Assembly: GCF_936916975.1 (NCBI RefSeq)
Contig: NZ_CAKZGO010000042.1
Span: forward strand, 1 to 64,000
DNA from: an uncultured Dongia sp.
Lineage (GTDB): Bacteria > Pseudomonadota > Alphaproteobacteria > Dongiales > Dongiaceae
Length of the DNA stretch: 64,000 nucleotides
Direction of reading: 5' to 3'
This document shows, one piece after another, positions 43,980 to 54,195 of the stretch. The position numbers were made by a program, and so were the translations under genes. Under the pieces are notes generated by a model that did not search any database, was not told the DNA's origin, and saw only the letters and a list, made by a program, of their open reading frames with translations. Within the stretch, counting starts at the first letter, position 1. Each line of letters opens with the position of its first letter.

Positions 43980-45188
43980 ATGAGCAGCAATTCCTTCCTT
44001 CCCTATGGTCGCCAGAGCATTGACCAGGATGACATCGCCAGCGTCGCCAAGGCGCTGCAGGCAGACTATTTAACCACCGGACCTGGTGTCGGGCGTTTCG
44101 AGCAGGCCTTCGCCGAGATGGTGGGCGCGCGCTACGCCATCGCCAGCAATAGCGGGACGGCAGCACTGCATCTCGCCTGCATTGCACTGGGGCTGCAGAA
44201 GGGCGATGCGGTCATTGTGCCGACGCTGACCTTCCTCGCCACGGCGAATGCGGCACGCTTCTGCGGCGCCGATGTCATCTTCGCCGATGTCGATGCTGAT
44301 ACCGGACGGTTGACGGCCGCGACCCTGGAAGCGGCTTTCGCCAAGGCCGGGTCGGCCAAGGTGAAGGCGGTGCTGCCGGTGCACCTCAACGGCCATTGCG
44401 CCGACCTCACCACCATCCGCGCCATGACGGAGCCGCGCGGCATCAAGGTGATCGAGGATGCCTGCCATGCGCTGGGTGGCATCCATCAATCAGGCAATAG
44501 CAGCACGGCTAAGGTCGGCGCCTGCGCGCTTTCGGAGCTTGCCTGCTTCTCGCTCCACCCAGTGAAGACGATGACCACGGGCGAGGGCGGTGTCACCACC
44601 ACCAACGATCCGAAGCATTACAAGATCATGCAGCTCTATCGCAGCCACGGCATGGTACGCGATGCGGCGGACTTCCGGCATCGCGATCTGGGCTTTGCAC
44701 CCGACGGCCAGCCGAACCCGTGGTATTACGAGATGCAGGCGCTGGGCTGGAACTACCGGATCACCGACTTCGCCTGTGCGCTGGGCGAAAGCCAGCTTGC
44801 CAAACTGCCGCGGTTTGTTGAGCGGCGGCGCGAGTTGGTGGCGCTGTATGACCGGCTGCTGCCGGCGCTGTCACCCAAGCTCAAGATCGTGCCGGCGCAG
44901 GCCGGCGACAATGCCGCCCTGCATCTTTATGCTGTGCTGATCGATTTCGCCGGCATCAAGAAATCGCGGGCGCAGGTGATGGCGGAACTCAAAGGCCAGG
45001 GTGTCGGCACCATGGTGCATTACCTGCCGGTCCATCAGCAGCCCTATTACCGCGATCTCTATGGCAAGCAGGACTTGCCGGGTGCCGATTCCTATTACGC
45101 GCGCCAGCTGTCGATCCCGCTTTATCCAGACATGACGGACGCAGATGTGACAAGGGTGGTCCACGCCTTGCGGTCCGTATTGGGCTGA
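43980..45188 (+). CDS. pseC: UDP-4-amino-4,6-dideoxy-N-acetyl-beta-L-altrosamine transaminase
   Basis: A 402-residue DegT/DnrJ/EryC1/StrS aminotransferase, the second step of pseudaminic acid synthesis. The opening LPYGRQSIDQDDIASVAKALQADYLTTGPGVGRFE is typical of PseC; ASNSGTAALHLA and VIEDACHALGG are PLP-binding blocks and FSLHPVKTMTTGEGG carries the PLP Lys196. The C-terminal VGTMVHYLPVHQQPYY is also family-typical. It acts on the product of PseB, whose gene begins at the left edge of the window, 44 kb away. It is followed by mscL after 41 bases; the later pse genes are not in the window. Confidence 0.87.
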   Translation: MSSNSFLPYGRQSIDQDDIASVAKALQADYLTTGPGVGRFEQAFAEMVGARYAIASNSGTAALHLACIALGLQKGDAVIVPTLTFLATANAARFCGADVIFADVDADTGRLTAATLEAAFAKAGSAKVKAVLPVHLNGHCADLTTIRAMTEPRGIKVIEDACHALGGIHQSGNSSTAKVGACALSELACFSLHPVKTMTTGEGGVTTTNDPKHYKIMQLYRSHGMVRDAADFRHRDLGFAPDGQPNPWYYEMQALGWNYRITDFACALGESQLAKLPRFVERRRELVALYDRLLPALSPKLKIVPAQAGDNAALHLYAVLIDFAGIKKSRAQVMAELKGQGVGTMVHYLPVHQQPYYRDLYGKQDLPGADSYYARQLSIPLYPDMTDADVTRVVHALRSVLG

Positions 45189-45229
45189 CCTAACCTGCGG
45201 ATGTCGAGATGACGAAGAAGGGGGCGGCC

Positions 45230-45643
45230 ATGCTTAAGGAATTCCGGGATTTTGCCGTACGCGGCAATGTGGTGGATCTCGCCGTCGGTATCATCATCGG
45301 CGCGGCCTTTACCGGCATTGTCAGTTCGCTGGTCAAGGACATCATCATGCCGCCCATCGGTTTCATCATGGGTGGGATCGATTTCAGCGACTTTTTCATC
45401 GCCCTCAGCAGCACGCACTATGACTCGTTGAAGGCGGCGCAGGATGCCGGGATCGTCACCATCAATTACGGCCTGTTCCTCAATGCCTGCATCAACTTTC
45501 TGATCGTGGCATTTGCGATCTTCCTGCTGGTCAAGCAGATCAATCGCTTCAAGAAGGCGGAAGAAGCGGCACCGGCACCTGGCCCCTCGGAAAGCGAGAA
45601 GCTGTTGGCGGAGATCCGCGATCTCCTCAAGAGCGGCCGCTAG
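45230..45643 (+). CDS. mscL: Large-conductance mechanosensitive channel
   Basis: A 137-residue MscL that opens under membrane tension as an osmotic safety valve. It begins [44 protein letters not shown], with the conserved first helix and pore segment, and has TM2 at [29 protein letters not shown] followed by the cytoplasmic helix [18 protein letters not shown]. The ATG at 45230 has AAGGGGG six bases before it and matches family starts; the track start adds MTKKGAA. It is convergent with the SGNH gene, with no bases between stops. Confidence 0.95.
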   Translation: MLKEFRDFAVRGNVVDLAVGIIIGAAFTGIVSSLVKDIIMPPIGFIMGGIDFSDFFIALSSTHYDSLKAAQDAGIVTINYGLFLNACINFLIVAFAIFLLVKQINRFKKAEEAAPAPGPSESEKLLAEIRDLLKSGR

Positions 45644-46810
45644 CTATTTCTGGCAGCCGAGGCCGTTGAAATCGGCTTCCGGCACGCGGCCATCGCGCTT
45701 TAGCGTGGCACGTCCGGCATTTTCGGCAATGAGGCGCTCGATCATGGCGCGATCGACAGCCTCCTCGAGGTGGCTGCTGGGATCTGCCGCGATACTGTTG
45801 AGTGCGCGCAGATAGGTCACTTCACCCCCATGGATGCCGTCGACAAATTCGCACCCGTCGGTACCGATACTGTGCGGGTCGTGAAAGTCAAAGGTCAGCA
45901 CCGGCAGCGTCGCAAGGCGACGGCGGATTTCGTTGACCAGGTTCGGTTCCGGCTGCGATGTCAGCCAGTCATAGATCTGCGGTGCCACAGGTGGCAGCAC
46001 CAGGATGGTTTCGACGTCATGCTCCTGCAGCTGTTTCACCAGCGCCTCCAACCGTTGCCAGTTGGGTTCCGAGAATGGGTGCCAGGGCGCTTTGTCATTG
46101 CGCTTTGATGTTCGCGCGATGTCGTCGAGCGTTGCCTTGAAGTCGACATCGCTGCCAGCGGAGGGCGATGTGAGGGCACTGCCGTAATCGTAGTGGCCGA
46201 AGGGATCCCAGCCGGCATCCTTGAAGAGGGCTGGTACGCCAATGTCGTGCGATAACGCGTCCCGTGCGAACAGCAACTTGCCGAACTCGGACGGGCTCAG
46301 TGTGCCATCCCACAACCATACCGCCGGCTGCGTGAGCTCGTGCAGCGTGAGTGGGGTCAGCGGCGATGCATCCGCTGGATTGTCCGGCCGGCGCGTCGTG
46401 CTGAGCCACCACCAGTCCAAGGTGATGATGATCTGTTTCGGGCGATAGGTATCGAGGACGGCATTGACGAAGATCTCGCCCGATTCCATATCGCGCATGG
46501 TGCCGCCTGCATTGATCGCCGGCACCTTCCAGGGATCCTTCACGAACTGCATGGCGCGCGATGATCCCAGCAGAATGACATCCGCTTTGGCGAGCTTGGC
46601 GCGTTCGATTTTGTATGGGCGGGGCCGATAAAACAGGCCCGAGCTGTAACGGATGTCGGCGCTTTGCTGCATCTGAGCGGCGGTTATGGGGTCAATCGTC
46701 TCCCCCGCGCGCGACAGGATCAAGCAAGAGAGGCCAAGCACGGCGCCGGCGATCAGCAGCGGCGCGGTGAAGATCAGCGTATAGCGACAGTAGCGGGAAG
46801 ATTTTTTCAT
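45644..46810 (-). CDS. SGNH/AlgJ-like membrane-anchored protein, catalytic-type copy
   Basis: A 388-residue protein with one N-terminal membrane anchor (LIFTAPLLIAGAVLGLSCLIL) and a periplasmic domain. ADVILLGSSRAMQF puts Ser83 at the SGNH nucleophile position, and CEFVDGIHGGEVTYLRAL supplies Asp324 and His327, the D-x-x-H of this fold. Between are the conserved IIITLDWWWLS and ETILVLPPVAPQIY. Such proteins accompany MBOAT acyltransferases such as AlgI and transfer or remove O-acyl groups on exported polysaccharide. It is the last gene of a three-gene operon, three bases after the MBOAT gene, and is a paralogue of the first gene. Confidence 0.72.
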   Translation of the reverse strand: MKKSSRYCRYTLIFTAPLLIAGAVLGLSCLILSRAGETIDPITAAQMQQSADIRYSSGLFYRPRPYKIERAKLAKADVILLGSSRAMQFVKDPWKVPAINAGGTMRDMESGEIFVNAVLDTYRPKQIIITLDWWWLSTTRRPDNPADASPLTPLTLHELTQPAVWLWDGTLSPSEFGKLLFARDALSHDIGVPALFKDAGWDPFGHYDYGSALTSPSAGSDVDFKATLDDIARTSKRNDKAPWHPFSEPNWQRLEALVKQLQEHDVETILVLPPVAPQIYDWLTSQPEPNLVNEIRRRLATLPVLTFDFHDPHSIGTDGCEFVDGIHGGEVTYLRALNSIAADPSSHLEEAVDRAMIERLIAENAGRATLKRDGRVPEADFNGLGCQK

Positions 46811-46813
46811 GGG

Positions 46814-48307
46814 TCAGAACTGGAAATAGAGGAATTCGGACTGCCAGCCGAGAATGGCAACCGCGCCGGCGGTCGTCACCAAGCCTGCCGCCAGCGCCCA
46901 TACCGTGACCGGGCGCCACTCCAGATATCGTTCATAGCGGCCGAGATGGCGTTGCGCCAAGGTCACCAGCTTGAGCGTGGGCGCATAGCGACGGAAGATT
47001 TCCGTGCTGTTGGGGGCGAGGGTCGCTATCAAGCCAGCGATCAGGATGACCGGCCAACCATTCAGCGGCAAGTCGGGCAGGTTGGGCGTCTTCAAGCCGG
47101 GACCGCCAGCGCCCACCAGCGCACTCAGCACGCTGTGCGCCGTGGCGACATCAGGCGCCTTGAAATAGACCCAGGCGATCATCACAACGAGCATGGTGAT
47201 GAGCCAACCGACCGGTCGCGGCAGCGTGAAACCACGGCTCCTGGAAAATCCAGACCACAGGCGTTGCACCGCGAGGAAGACGCCGTGCAGCGCCCCCCAG
47301 ATGATGAAGGTCCAGCCGGCACCATGCCACAGGCCGCCCAGCAGCATGGTGAGGAACAGATTGGCGATCTGGCGGGATGGGCCGCGGCGATTGCCACCAA
47401 GCGGGATATAGAGATAGTCGCGCAGGAAACGCGACAGGGTCATGTGCCAGCGGCGCCAGAAATCGGCGATGTTGACGGCCTTGTAAGGCGAATGGAAATT
47501 GGCAGGGAAGCGGACGTTGAACATGCGCGCCAGGCCGATCGCCATGTCGGAATAGCCGGAGAAATCAAAATAGAGCTGCAGACTGTAGGCGAGCGCGCCC
47601 ATCCAGGCTTCGACCAAGGTGAGATCCGCACCGGCATGGGCAGCAGCGAAGGCTGGATTTGCGATCTGCGCCAGTGTATCGGCAATCACGGTCTTCTTGA
47701 ACAGGCCGAGGCCGAACAGCGACAGGCCCACGAGGATATTGATGGCACGGGGCTTCAGGAAGCCCGGCCGCCTGATCTGAGGGATGGCTTCGTTGTGATG
47801 GACGATGGGGCCGGCAACCAGCTGCGGGAAGAAGGTGACGAACAGGCAGAAATCGATCAGGCGGTAGTGCTTCGCGGAGCGACGATAGGCATCGACCAGA
47901 TAGGCAATCTGCTGGAACGTGTGAAAGGAAATACCCAGCGGCAGGATGATGAGGCCGAGGCTCCAATCGGTGCCGGCCGTATCGTTGACAATGCCAAGGA
48001 AGAAATTCACGTATTTGAAATAGCCCAGAACCACCAGGATGATCGCGATGGCGGCGGTCAATATCCAGCGGCGGGCGGCATTGGTGAGATCGGTGCGCTC
48101 CAACTGTCGGCCAACGAGGAAGCTGAACACGACTTCTGCCAAGATCAGCAGAATGTAGATCGGACTCCACCACGCATAGAAGAACACCGAGGCCAAGGCG
48201 AGGAAGCCCACTGCCATGTCCCGTGCGGCGAAACGGCCTAACAGGAAGAAGAGTGCCAGCGTCACCGGCAGAAAGACGAACATGAACTGGTAGGAATTGA
48301 AGAGCAT
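46814..48307 (-). CDS. MBOAT-family O-acyltransferase (AlgI/DltB-like)
   Basis: A 497-residue membrane protein with about eleven hydrophobic helices. The MBOAT core is QLVAGPIVHHNEAIPQ, YSLQLYFDFSGYSDMAIGLARMFNVRFPANFHSPY, WRRWHMTLSRFLRDYLYIPLGGNRRG and LLGGLWHGAGWTFIIWGALHG, with the catalytic His328 in GGLWHGAGW and a second His288 in WRRWHMTLS. It would carry acyl groups across the inner membrane for transfer to an exported polymer, as AlgI does for alginate. Three bases separate it from each neighbour, so it is tightly coupled with two SGNH-like proteins. No polysaccharide synthase is nearby, so the acceptor is unknown. Confidence 0.92.
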   Translation of the reverse strand: MLFNSYQFMFVFLPVTLALFFLLGRFAARDMAVGFLALASVFFYAWWSPIYILLILAEVVFSFLVGRQLERTDLTNAARRWILTAAIAIILVVLGYFKYVNFFLGIVNDTAGTDWSLGLIILPLGISFHTFQQIAYLVDAYRRSAKHYRLIDFCLFVTFFPQLVAGPIVHHNEAIPQIRRPGFLKPRAINILVGLSLFGLGLFKKTVIADTLAQIANPAFAAAHAGADLTLVEAWMGALAYSLQLYFDFSGYSDMAIGLARMFNVRFPANFHSPYKAVNIADFWRRWHMTLSRFLRDYLYIPLGGNRRGPSRQIANLFLTMLLGGLWHGAGWTFIIWGALHGVFLAVQRLWSGFSRSRGFTLPRPVGWLITMLVVMIAWVYFKAPDVATAHSVLSALVGAGGPGLKTPNLPDLPLNGWPVILIAGLIATLAPNSTEIFRRYAPTLKLVTLAQRHLGRYERYLEWRPVTVWALAAGLVTTAGAVAILGWQSEFLYFQF

Positions 48308-48310
48308 GCG

Positions 48311-49474
48311 TCAGTGTCCCTTGTCGCAGCCACTGTCGCGGAAGGGCGCCTCGGGCGGTGCCCCCGATGGCAACAGTTCCACGAGGCGCGTATGGCCGGC
48401 ATTGCTGGCGATCAGGCTGGTTACCATGTCCCGATCGATGGACTGGCTGAGAATAGTGCCGCCGAATTCGGCAATTGCATCCAGCGTGCGGAGATAGGCG
48501 ACCTCGCCGGCGGACAGGTCGTCGACGAACTCGCAATCGGAAGAGCCGAGCACGACGATGTCGTCGAAATCGAAAACCCGCTGCCCCAAGGGACGAATGG
48601 CATCGCGCCACAAGGGTATCAACCGATTGTCGGGATCCTTGGCCAGCGATGCGCGGAGGGACGACGCCATCGGCGGCATCATGAGAATGACTTCGACGGA
48701 TTTGTCGTTAAGCTCGGCGATCAGATCGGTGAGCTGCTGCAATGCTGCCGGCGAAGGCGCCACACGAACATCACGCAAGCCGTCCGGCTCGTCGTCGGGC
48801 TCGGGGCCGTCATAGCGACCATAGGCGTCCCAGCCTTGCCCGTTCAAGATCGCCAAGGCGCCGATGCCGCGCGCTCTGTCGGTCGTGGGCAACAGGCCGT
48901 GAAGCCACGCACTGGGCGAGACTTTACCGGTCAGGAGCCAGAGCGGCGGGTCGACGAGATGTGCGGCGAAATCTTGGGTGTCGGGAGCGGGCGCAGGCAC
49001 CGGCAGCGCCGCGGGATTGAACCACCAGAAATCAAGGCCGATCAGAATTGATTTCGGCGCATGGAGCGCCACCGCCTCGCGGACGAATGTACTGAGCTGG
49101 TCAAGAGACGCCACGGCACCAGCCGCATTATAGGCCGTGGTCGCAAAGGCCTCGCCAGGCAAACCGGACATGCGGCGGGAGCCGACAATGAGAATCTCGG
49201 GTCGCGCCAGGCGATAGCGCTCAAGCTTATAGGCGTAGGTGCCGTCATCCGACGCCGGGCCATAGAGGCCGCCCTGGGTTTCCTGCAGGCTGGCAGCGAG
49301 GGCCGGCGCCATCAATTCCTGGCTCCGCCACAGAAGAATCGCACTGGCGCCGCAGAGCAGGCCGAGGAGCAGCACCAGGATGGCGACAAGGACCAGCCAA
49401 CGAACAGGACGGGTGTCCCGCGTATTACGCCGGAAGGATAGGCGGGATGACCTGATGGCGCGGTTCGAGGGCAT
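48311..49474 (-). CDS. SGNH/AlgJ-like membrane-anchored protein, degenerate-dyad copy
   Basis: A 387-residue paralogue of the protein at 45644 with the same plan: basic N-terminus, one anchor (WLVLVAILVLLLGLLCGASAILLW) and a periplasmic domain with PEILIVGSRRMSGL (Ser99 at the nucleophile position), ILIGLDFWWFN and EVILMMPPMAS. In the D-x-x-H block it reads CEFVDDLSAGEVAYLRTL, so the His of the sister protein is Ser321 here and catalysis by the usual dyad is doubtful. It is the first gene of the operon, and its start overlaps nothing; ribosome site weak (CTGAGAAAAC). Confidence 0.7.
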   Translation of the reverse strand: MPSNRAIRSSRLSFRRNTRDTRPVRWLVLVAILVLLLGLLCGASAILLWRSQELMAPALAASLQETQGGLYGPASDDGTYAYKLERYRLARPEILIVGSRRMSGLPGEAFATTAYNAAGAVASLDQLSTFVREAVALHAPKSILIGLDFWWFNPAALPVPAPAPDTQDFAAHLVDPPLWLLTGKVSPSAWLHGLLPTTDRARGIGALAILNGQGWDAYGRYDGPEPDDEPDGLRDVRVAPSPAALQQLTDLIAELNDKSVEVILMMPPMASSLRASLAKDPDNRLIPLWRDAIRPLGQRVFDFDDIVVLGSSDCEFVDDLSAGEVAYLRTLDAIAEFGGTILSQSIDRDMVTSLIASNAGHTRLVELLPSGAPPEAPFRDSGCDKGH

Positions 49475-49625
49475 GTTTTCTCAGGTCATCTGCGCCAAAG
49501 AATCACTCGCGGGAATCGATCGGTTGAAGATTGCCAAGGCCGGGGCCGGGTTATATCAATTGGCGGGCCTGCTGTCATGCCCCGGCGGCTCCGCCACGAT
49601 CCTTGCTCATCAAAAGGTTAACCAC

Positions 49626-50627
49626 ATGGCCCGATTCACCTTCTCCTGCATCGATGCGCATACCTGCGGCAATCCGGTGCGGGTCGTCTCGGGCGGCGGA
49701 CCGCAACTGACGGGCGCCAGCATGAGCGAGCGGCGCCAGCATTTTCTCAAGGAATTCGACTGGATCCGCACCGGGCTGATGTTCGAGCCGCGCGGCCACG
49801 ACATGATGTCGGGCAGCATCCTCTATCCGCCGACGCGCCCGGATTGTGATGTTGCCATCCTGTTCATCGAGACGTCAGGCTGCCTGCCGATGTGCGGGCA
49901 TGGCACGATCGGGACCGTCACCGTTGCCATTGAAAACGGGCTGGTGCGGCCGAAGAAGCCGGGCGAGCTGCGCCTCGATACGCCGGCAGGGCTGGTGGTG
50001 GCCACGTATGAGCAGGTCGGCGACTACGTCGAATCGGTGCGCCTCACCAACGTGCCGGGCTTCCTCCATTCCGAGGGGCTGGAGATCGACTGCCCGGAGA
50101 TCGGCATGATCAAGGTCGACGTGGCCTATGGCGGCAACTTCTATTGCATCGTCGAGCCGCAGCCGGGCTATCGCGACATGGCGGATTTCACCGCCGGTGA
50201 GCTCATTGCGATGAGCCGCGAGTTGCGCCGCAGGATGAACGAACGCTACACCTTCCAGCATCCCGACAACCCGACCATCCAAGGCCTCTCTCACATCCTG
50301 TGGACCGGCAAGCCGACGGTCGCCGGTGCCGATGCCCGCAATGCCGTGTTCTATGGCGACAAGGCGATCGACCGCTCGCCCTGCGGCACGGGAACTTCGG
50401 CGCGCATGGCGCAGCTGGCCGGCAAGGGCAAGCTCAAGGTCGGCGACAATTTTGTGCATGAGAGCATCATCGGATCGCTGTTCAAGGGCCGGGTCGAAGC
50501 GGCTGCCGCAGTCGGCAACAAGCCGGCCATCGTACCGTCGATCGAAGGCTGGGCGCGGGTGACCGGCTACAACACCATCTTCATCGATGATCGAGACCCT
50601 TATAAACACGGCTTCCAGGTCATCTGA
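49626..50627 (+). CDS. 4-hydroxyproline 2-epimerase (proline racemase family)
   Basis: A 333-residue cofactor-free epimerase. The two catalytic cysteines are Cys90 in [12 protein letters not shown] and Cys253 in [14 protein letters not shown]. Having Cys at both sites excludes the Thr/Cys dehydratase branch; it separates 4-hydroxyproline epimerase or proline racemase, and the former is commoner in alphaproteobacteria. It would convert trans-4-hydroxy-L-proline to the cis-D form for degradation. The ATG at 49626 ([21 protein letters not shown]) is the family start; the track ORF adds 82 codons antisense to the SGNH gene. No other hydroxyproline catabolic gene is adjacent. Confidence 0.88.
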   Translation: MARFTFSCIDAHTCGNPVRVVSGGGPQLTGASMSERRQHFLKEFDWIRTGLMFEPRGHDMMSGSILYPPTRPDCDVAILFIETSGCLPMCGHGTIGTVTVAIENGLVRPKKPGELRLDTPAGLVVATYEQVGDYVESVRLTNVPGFLHSEGLEIDCPEIGMIKVDVAYGGNFYCIVEPQPGYRDMADFTAGELIAMSRELRRRMNERYTFQHPDNPTIQGLSHILWTGKPTVAGADARNAVFYGDKAIDRSPCGTGTSARMAQLAGKGKLKVGDNFVHESIIGSLFKGRVEAAAAVGNKPAIVPSIEGWARVTGYNTIFIDDRDPYKHGFQVI

Positions 50628-50677
50628 CGCGTCATCCAAGAAACAACAATCCCGGCAACGGGAACAGGGAGCGGCCC

Positions 50678-51331
50678 ATGGTCAAGACATTCCAGGAATT
50701 TCCCACACTCCACGTACTCGACCATCCGCTGATCCAGCACAAGCTCTCGATGATGCGCGACAAGTCGACGCCGACGACGCTGTTCCGACAGCTGCTGAAG
50801 GAGATCGCGCTGCTGATGGGCTATGAGCTTACCCGCGACCTGCCGATGACGACGCAAGAGATCGAGACGCCGCTTACGAAGATGGATGCGCCGGTGATCA
50901 TGGGCCGGAAAATCGCCGTGGTGCCGATCCTGCGCGCGGGCCTCGGCATGGCCGATGGCTTGATGGAACTCGTCCCGGCCGCGCGCATGGGCCATATCGG
51001 ACTCTACCGCGATCACGATACCAAGAGGCCAGTCGAATATTTCGTGAAGCTGCCCGAGCCTGAGGGCCGCATCTTCATCCTGGTCGATCCGATGCTGGCG
51101 ACCGGCCATTCTGCGGCGGGTGCTATCGACATGCTCAACAAGCGCGGCGTCGCGGACGACCAGATCCGCATGATGTCGCTGGTGGCCGCCCCCGAAGGGG
51201 TCCGGGTGGTTCAAGCCGCGCATCCGACCGTGCCGATCTATGTTGCGTCGCTGGATTCCCATCTCAATGAGCTTGCCTATATTGTGCCTGGCCTTGGCGA
51301 TGCCGGCGACCGGCTCTTCGGCACGAAATAG
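50678..51331 (+). CDS. upp: Uracil phosphoribosyltransferase
   Basis: A 217-residue pyrimidine salvage enzyme that makes UMP from uracil and PRPP. It has [38 protein letters not shown] at the N-terminus, [19 protein letters not shown], the PRPP loop [17 protein letters not shown] and the uracil-binding tail [17 protein letters not shown]. All are characteristic and the length is normal. AACAGGGAGCGGCCC precedes the start. It lies between the epimerase and glpK, 11 bases before the latter. Confidence 0.97.
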   Translation: MVKTFQEFPTLHVLDHPLIQHKLSMMRDKSTPTTLFRQLLKEIALLMGYELTRDLPMTTQEIETPLTKMDAPVIMGRKIAVVPILRAGLGMADGLMELVPAARMGHIGLYRDHDTKRPVEYFVKLPEPEGRIFILVDPMLATGHSAAGAIDMLNKRGVADDQIRMMSLVAAPEGVRVVQAAHPTVPIYVASLDSHLNELAYIVPGLGDAGDRLFGTK

Positions 51332-51342
51332 GGGCGCCGATC

Positions 51343-52824
51343 ATGGCCAAAGCAGATCTCATCCTCGCCATCGACCAGGGCACCACCAGCACCAGGGCGA
51401 TCGCCTTCAGCCTGCGCGGCGAACCGCAGGCAACCGTGCAAAAGGAACTGCCGCAGATCTACCCGGCCGATGGCTGGGTCGAGCATGACCCGGAGGAGAT
51501 CTGGCGGGCGACCGTCGAGGTCAGCAAGGGCGTCATCGAAAAGGTCGGGGCGGAGCGCATTGCCGCCATTGGCATCACCAACCAGCGCGAAACAACGGTG
51601 GTGTGGAACCGCAAGACTGGTAAGGCCGTGCACAACGCCATCGTCTGGCAGGATCGTCGCGGTGCGCCTTTGTGCAAGCAGCTGATCGCGGATGGCTGGG
51701 AGCCGAAGATCCAGGCCAAGACCGGCCTGCTCATCGATAGTTATTTCTCGGCGACCAAGATCGCCTGGATCCTGGCGAATGTGGCCGGTGCCCGTGAAGC
51801 GGCTGATCGCGGCGAGTTGGCGTTTGGCACGATCGATACGTTCCTGCTGTGGCGCCTGACGGGCGGCAAGGCCCATGCGACCGATGTTACCAATGCCTCG
51901 CGCACCATGCTGTGCGATATTCACAAGCTGGCCTGGGACGATGAGTTGCTGACGCTGTTCAAGATCCCGCGGTCGATGTTGCCGGAGATCAAAGAGAACG
52001 CGGCCGATTTCGGCACGACCGATCCGCGCGAGCTAGGTGTCGCTCTGCCAGTGGCGGGCATGGCGGGTGACCAGCAGGCGGCGCTCATCGGCCAGGCTTG
52101 TTTCACGCCTGGCATGATCAAGAGCACCTATGGCACGGGCTGCTTTGCGCTGATGAACACAGGCACCAAGGCCGTACTGTCGAAGAACCGGCTGCTCACG
52201 ACGGTCGGTTATCGCCTGAAGGGCCAGACGGCCTATGCCGTTGAGGGCAGCATCTTCATTGCCGGCGCTGCGGTGCAATGGCTGCGCGACGGCTTGAAGC
52301 TCATCCATCAGGCCGGCGAGACCGAAGCATTGGCGCGGTCGGTGCGTGGCACGGGTGGTGTCTATCTGGTGCCGGCCTTTACGGGTCTCGGCGCACCCTA
52401 TTGGGACCCGATGGCGCGCGGTGCGCTCTTGGGCCTCACGCGCGACACCGGTATCGCCGAGATCGTGCGCGCGGCGTTGGAGGCCGTCTGCTATCAGACG
52501 CGCGATTTGATGAGCGCCATGATCGGCGATACCGGCACCGATGTGCAGAGCCTGCGGGTCGATGGCGGCATGGTGCGCAACGATTGGGTCATGCAGTTTC
52601 TGGCCGATCTGCTGGACGTGCCGATCGGCCGCCCGGTGGTGGTCGAGACGACGGCGTTGGGGGCTGCGATCGCGGCCGGGCTCGGCACCGGCATCATTCC
52701 AGATCTCAAGACCGCGGCGGCCAATTGGCAGCAGGAGCGGGAGTTCATGCCGGAGATGGCGGAGGCGGATCGCGATCGGCTTTACGCCGGCTGGAAGACG
52801 GCGATCGGTCGGATCAGGTCATGA
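51343..52824 (+). CDS. glpK: Glycerol kinase
   Basis: A 493-residue FGGY kinase that phosphorylates glycerol to glycerol 3-phosphate. It opens with [21 protein letters not shown] (phosphate loop), has [37 protein letters not shown]-type [17 protein letters not shown], and the second FGGY signature in [51 protein letters not shown] and the YWDP segment are specific to GlpK. It is preceded by upp and overlaps a small lipoprotein gene by four bases. No glpF or glpD is adjacent. Confidence 0.96.
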   Translation: MAKADLILAIDQGTTSTRAIAFSLRGEPQATVQKELPQIYPADGWVEHDPEEIWRATVEVSKGVIEKVGAERIAAIGITNQRETTVVWNRKTGKAVHNAIVWQDRRGAPLCKQLIADGWEPKIQAKTGLLIDSYFSATKIAWILANVAGAREAADRGELAFGTIDTFLLWRLTGGKAHATDVTNASRTMLCDIHKLAWDDELLTLFKIPRSMLPEIKENAADFGTTDPRELGVALPVAGMAGDQQAALIGQACFTPGMIKSTYGTGCFALMNTGTKAVLSKNRLLTTVGYRLKGQTAYAVEGSIFIAGAAVQWLRDGLKLIHQAGETEALARSVRGTGGVYLVPAFTGLGAPYWDPMARGALLGLTRDTGIAEIVRAALEAVCYQTRDLMSAMIGDTGTDVQSLRVDGGMVRNDWVMQFLADLLDVPIGRPVVVETTALGAAIAAGLGTGIIPDLKTAAANWQQEREFMPEMAEADRDRLYAGWKTAIGRIRS

Positions 52825-53471
52825 TGCAGACGTTGGCACGTATCGCGCTCGGCATCTTCGTCGCCCTGGCTTTGGCCGCTTGCGGGACAGCACCACAGAG
52901 TTCGATGCCCAAGGCCGCGCTGGCGAGCAAGGAAGATTTGTGGCGGATGAGCGGAACGAAGGATGCGATCGCAGGCCTTCATCAAGGCTTGTCCGATGCT
53001 TGCCATGTGGCGCTGGATGTACCGGACGATTTTCTCAAGCTGTCGCCGACCGATGCGGCCTGCGTGCGGACGAAACTGGTCTCAGCTTTCGACGCGACGG
53101 AGGGGAACGGATTTTGCGCCCCTAAGCCGAACCTCAAGCAGTTTGTCAGCTGCATCCTGGAAGGCCAGTTCATCGGCCGCGTAATCGACAACAGTGAGTC
53201 GCCACACATGACGCCGGAACTCCAATGGGGCGATGCCGATGAAGCCGGGCGACAGGCCAACAAGATTCTGACGGATAAAATCAAGGCGTTCTGCGTCTCG
53301 CCAAGTGATGCTGCGCGCAAGGAGTGCGCCGAAACGGAAATGCTCCGCTATTTCGGGATCGACGCAGCCGCCATACGTTTTTGCCCAAACATCGATCAGC
53401 GTGACGCCTGCATCTACTGGGCGGGATTTGCGCACTCTATCAAGAGCAAGTTGGAGCGCGTCACACCGTGA
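52821..53471 (+). CDS. Cysteine-rich lipoprotein, copy A
   Basis: A 216-residue lipoprotein starting at ATGATG inside the glpK stop (ATGA overlap). Signal [25 protein letters not shown] gives lipidation at the Cys of LAAC. The mature region is helical with paired cysteines ([63 protein letters not shown]), suggesting several disulfides in the periplasm. No family is recognised. The next gene encodes a protein of the same plan. The track ORF start at 52278 is out of frame inside glpK and is rejected. Confidence 0.68.
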   Translation: MMQTLARIALGIFVALALAACGTAPQSSMPKAALASKEDLWRMSGTKDAIAGLHQGLSDACHVALDVPDDFLKLSPTDAACVRTKLVSAFDATEGNGFCAPKPNLKQFVSCILEGQFIGRVIDNSESPHMTPELQWGDADEAGRQANKILTDKIKAFCVSPSDAARKECAETEMLRYFGIDAAAIRFCPNIDQRDACIYWAGFAHSIKSKLERVTP

Positions 53472-53535
53472 CGACTGGTCGTCCGCGGAACGGCAAGACG
53501 CAACAAATTTCATGTTTGGCCCGTGGCAGGAACGC

Positions 53536-54168
53536 ATGATTGGGAGATTCGCCATTCTGATGATCCTGCTCGTGACTGTGGCGAGTTGTACGTCGTCAAG
53601 TGCGAAGGTCTCTGGCGGCCAACTGGCAGCGGACGAAATGGCGGAGGCCGCCTATCGTGCCGAGATCGCTGCCGTTGGTTTGGACATGCGTTTGCGACTT
53701 ATGAAGGCATGCTCAAATGTCGATCCGGAATTGCCTGCGTGGGCACAAGCAGGAAACGGAGGTACGCAATGCATGCGAGAGAAAATCGAAAATGCATTTA
53801 ACGAGCCAGACGGGATCGCTGCCTGTGCTGGGAGCTTTGATCTGGGGCGGCATTTTGCCTGCCTGGCCGCTGGCAGCTATCTTAATGAGCTTCGCCGCAA
53901 TATAAGGAGTCCGAAGCTGCTATCCGCTCAAGAGTGGAGCGATCCGACGCAGGCAATCAAGAACACGCTCGACGAAGCGAAAGTCCAGGCAATTTCGCAA
54001 TGCATCAGCTCCTCCTCAACAGATTGCGAGGAGCGATTCTTGTTGACGATGTTCGGAATCGACTCAGATATTGAGCGAAATTGTGCAGTCTTGGCATCGC
54101 CGGCACAATGCCTGCTGCGGAAGTCGATGATGGCCTTCATGCGCAATCGCGCGATGATGATCTGGTAG
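53536..54168 (+). CDS. Cysteine-rich lipoprotein, copy B
   Basis: A 210-residue lipoprotein starting at the ATG after GCAGGAACGC, with signal MIGRFAILMILLVTVASCTSSS (lipid Cys in VASC). The mature part aligns in order with copy [149 protein letters not shown] and [20 protein letters not shown]. It is AT-richer than copy A. It faces trmFO, 27 bases away. Confidence 0.68.
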   Translation: MIGRFAILMILLVTVASCTSSSAKVSGGQLAADEMAEAAYRAEIAAVGLDMRLRLMKACSNVDPELPAWAQAGNGGTQCMREKIENAFNEPDGIAACAGSFDLGRHFACLAAGSYLNELRRNIRSPKLLSAQEWSDPTQAIKNTLDEAKVQAISQCISSSSTDCEERFLLTMFGIDSDIERNCAVLASPAQCLLRKSMMAFMRNRAMMIW

Positions 54169-54195
54169 GTCATCGTCCGGTGAGGGCGACTGGTT

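Noticed and set aside
46664-48241. A 525-codon plus-strand ORF across the MBOAT gene
   Set aside because: Antisense of a clear MBOAT gene; translation is Gln/Glu/Arg-rich and matches nothing I know.
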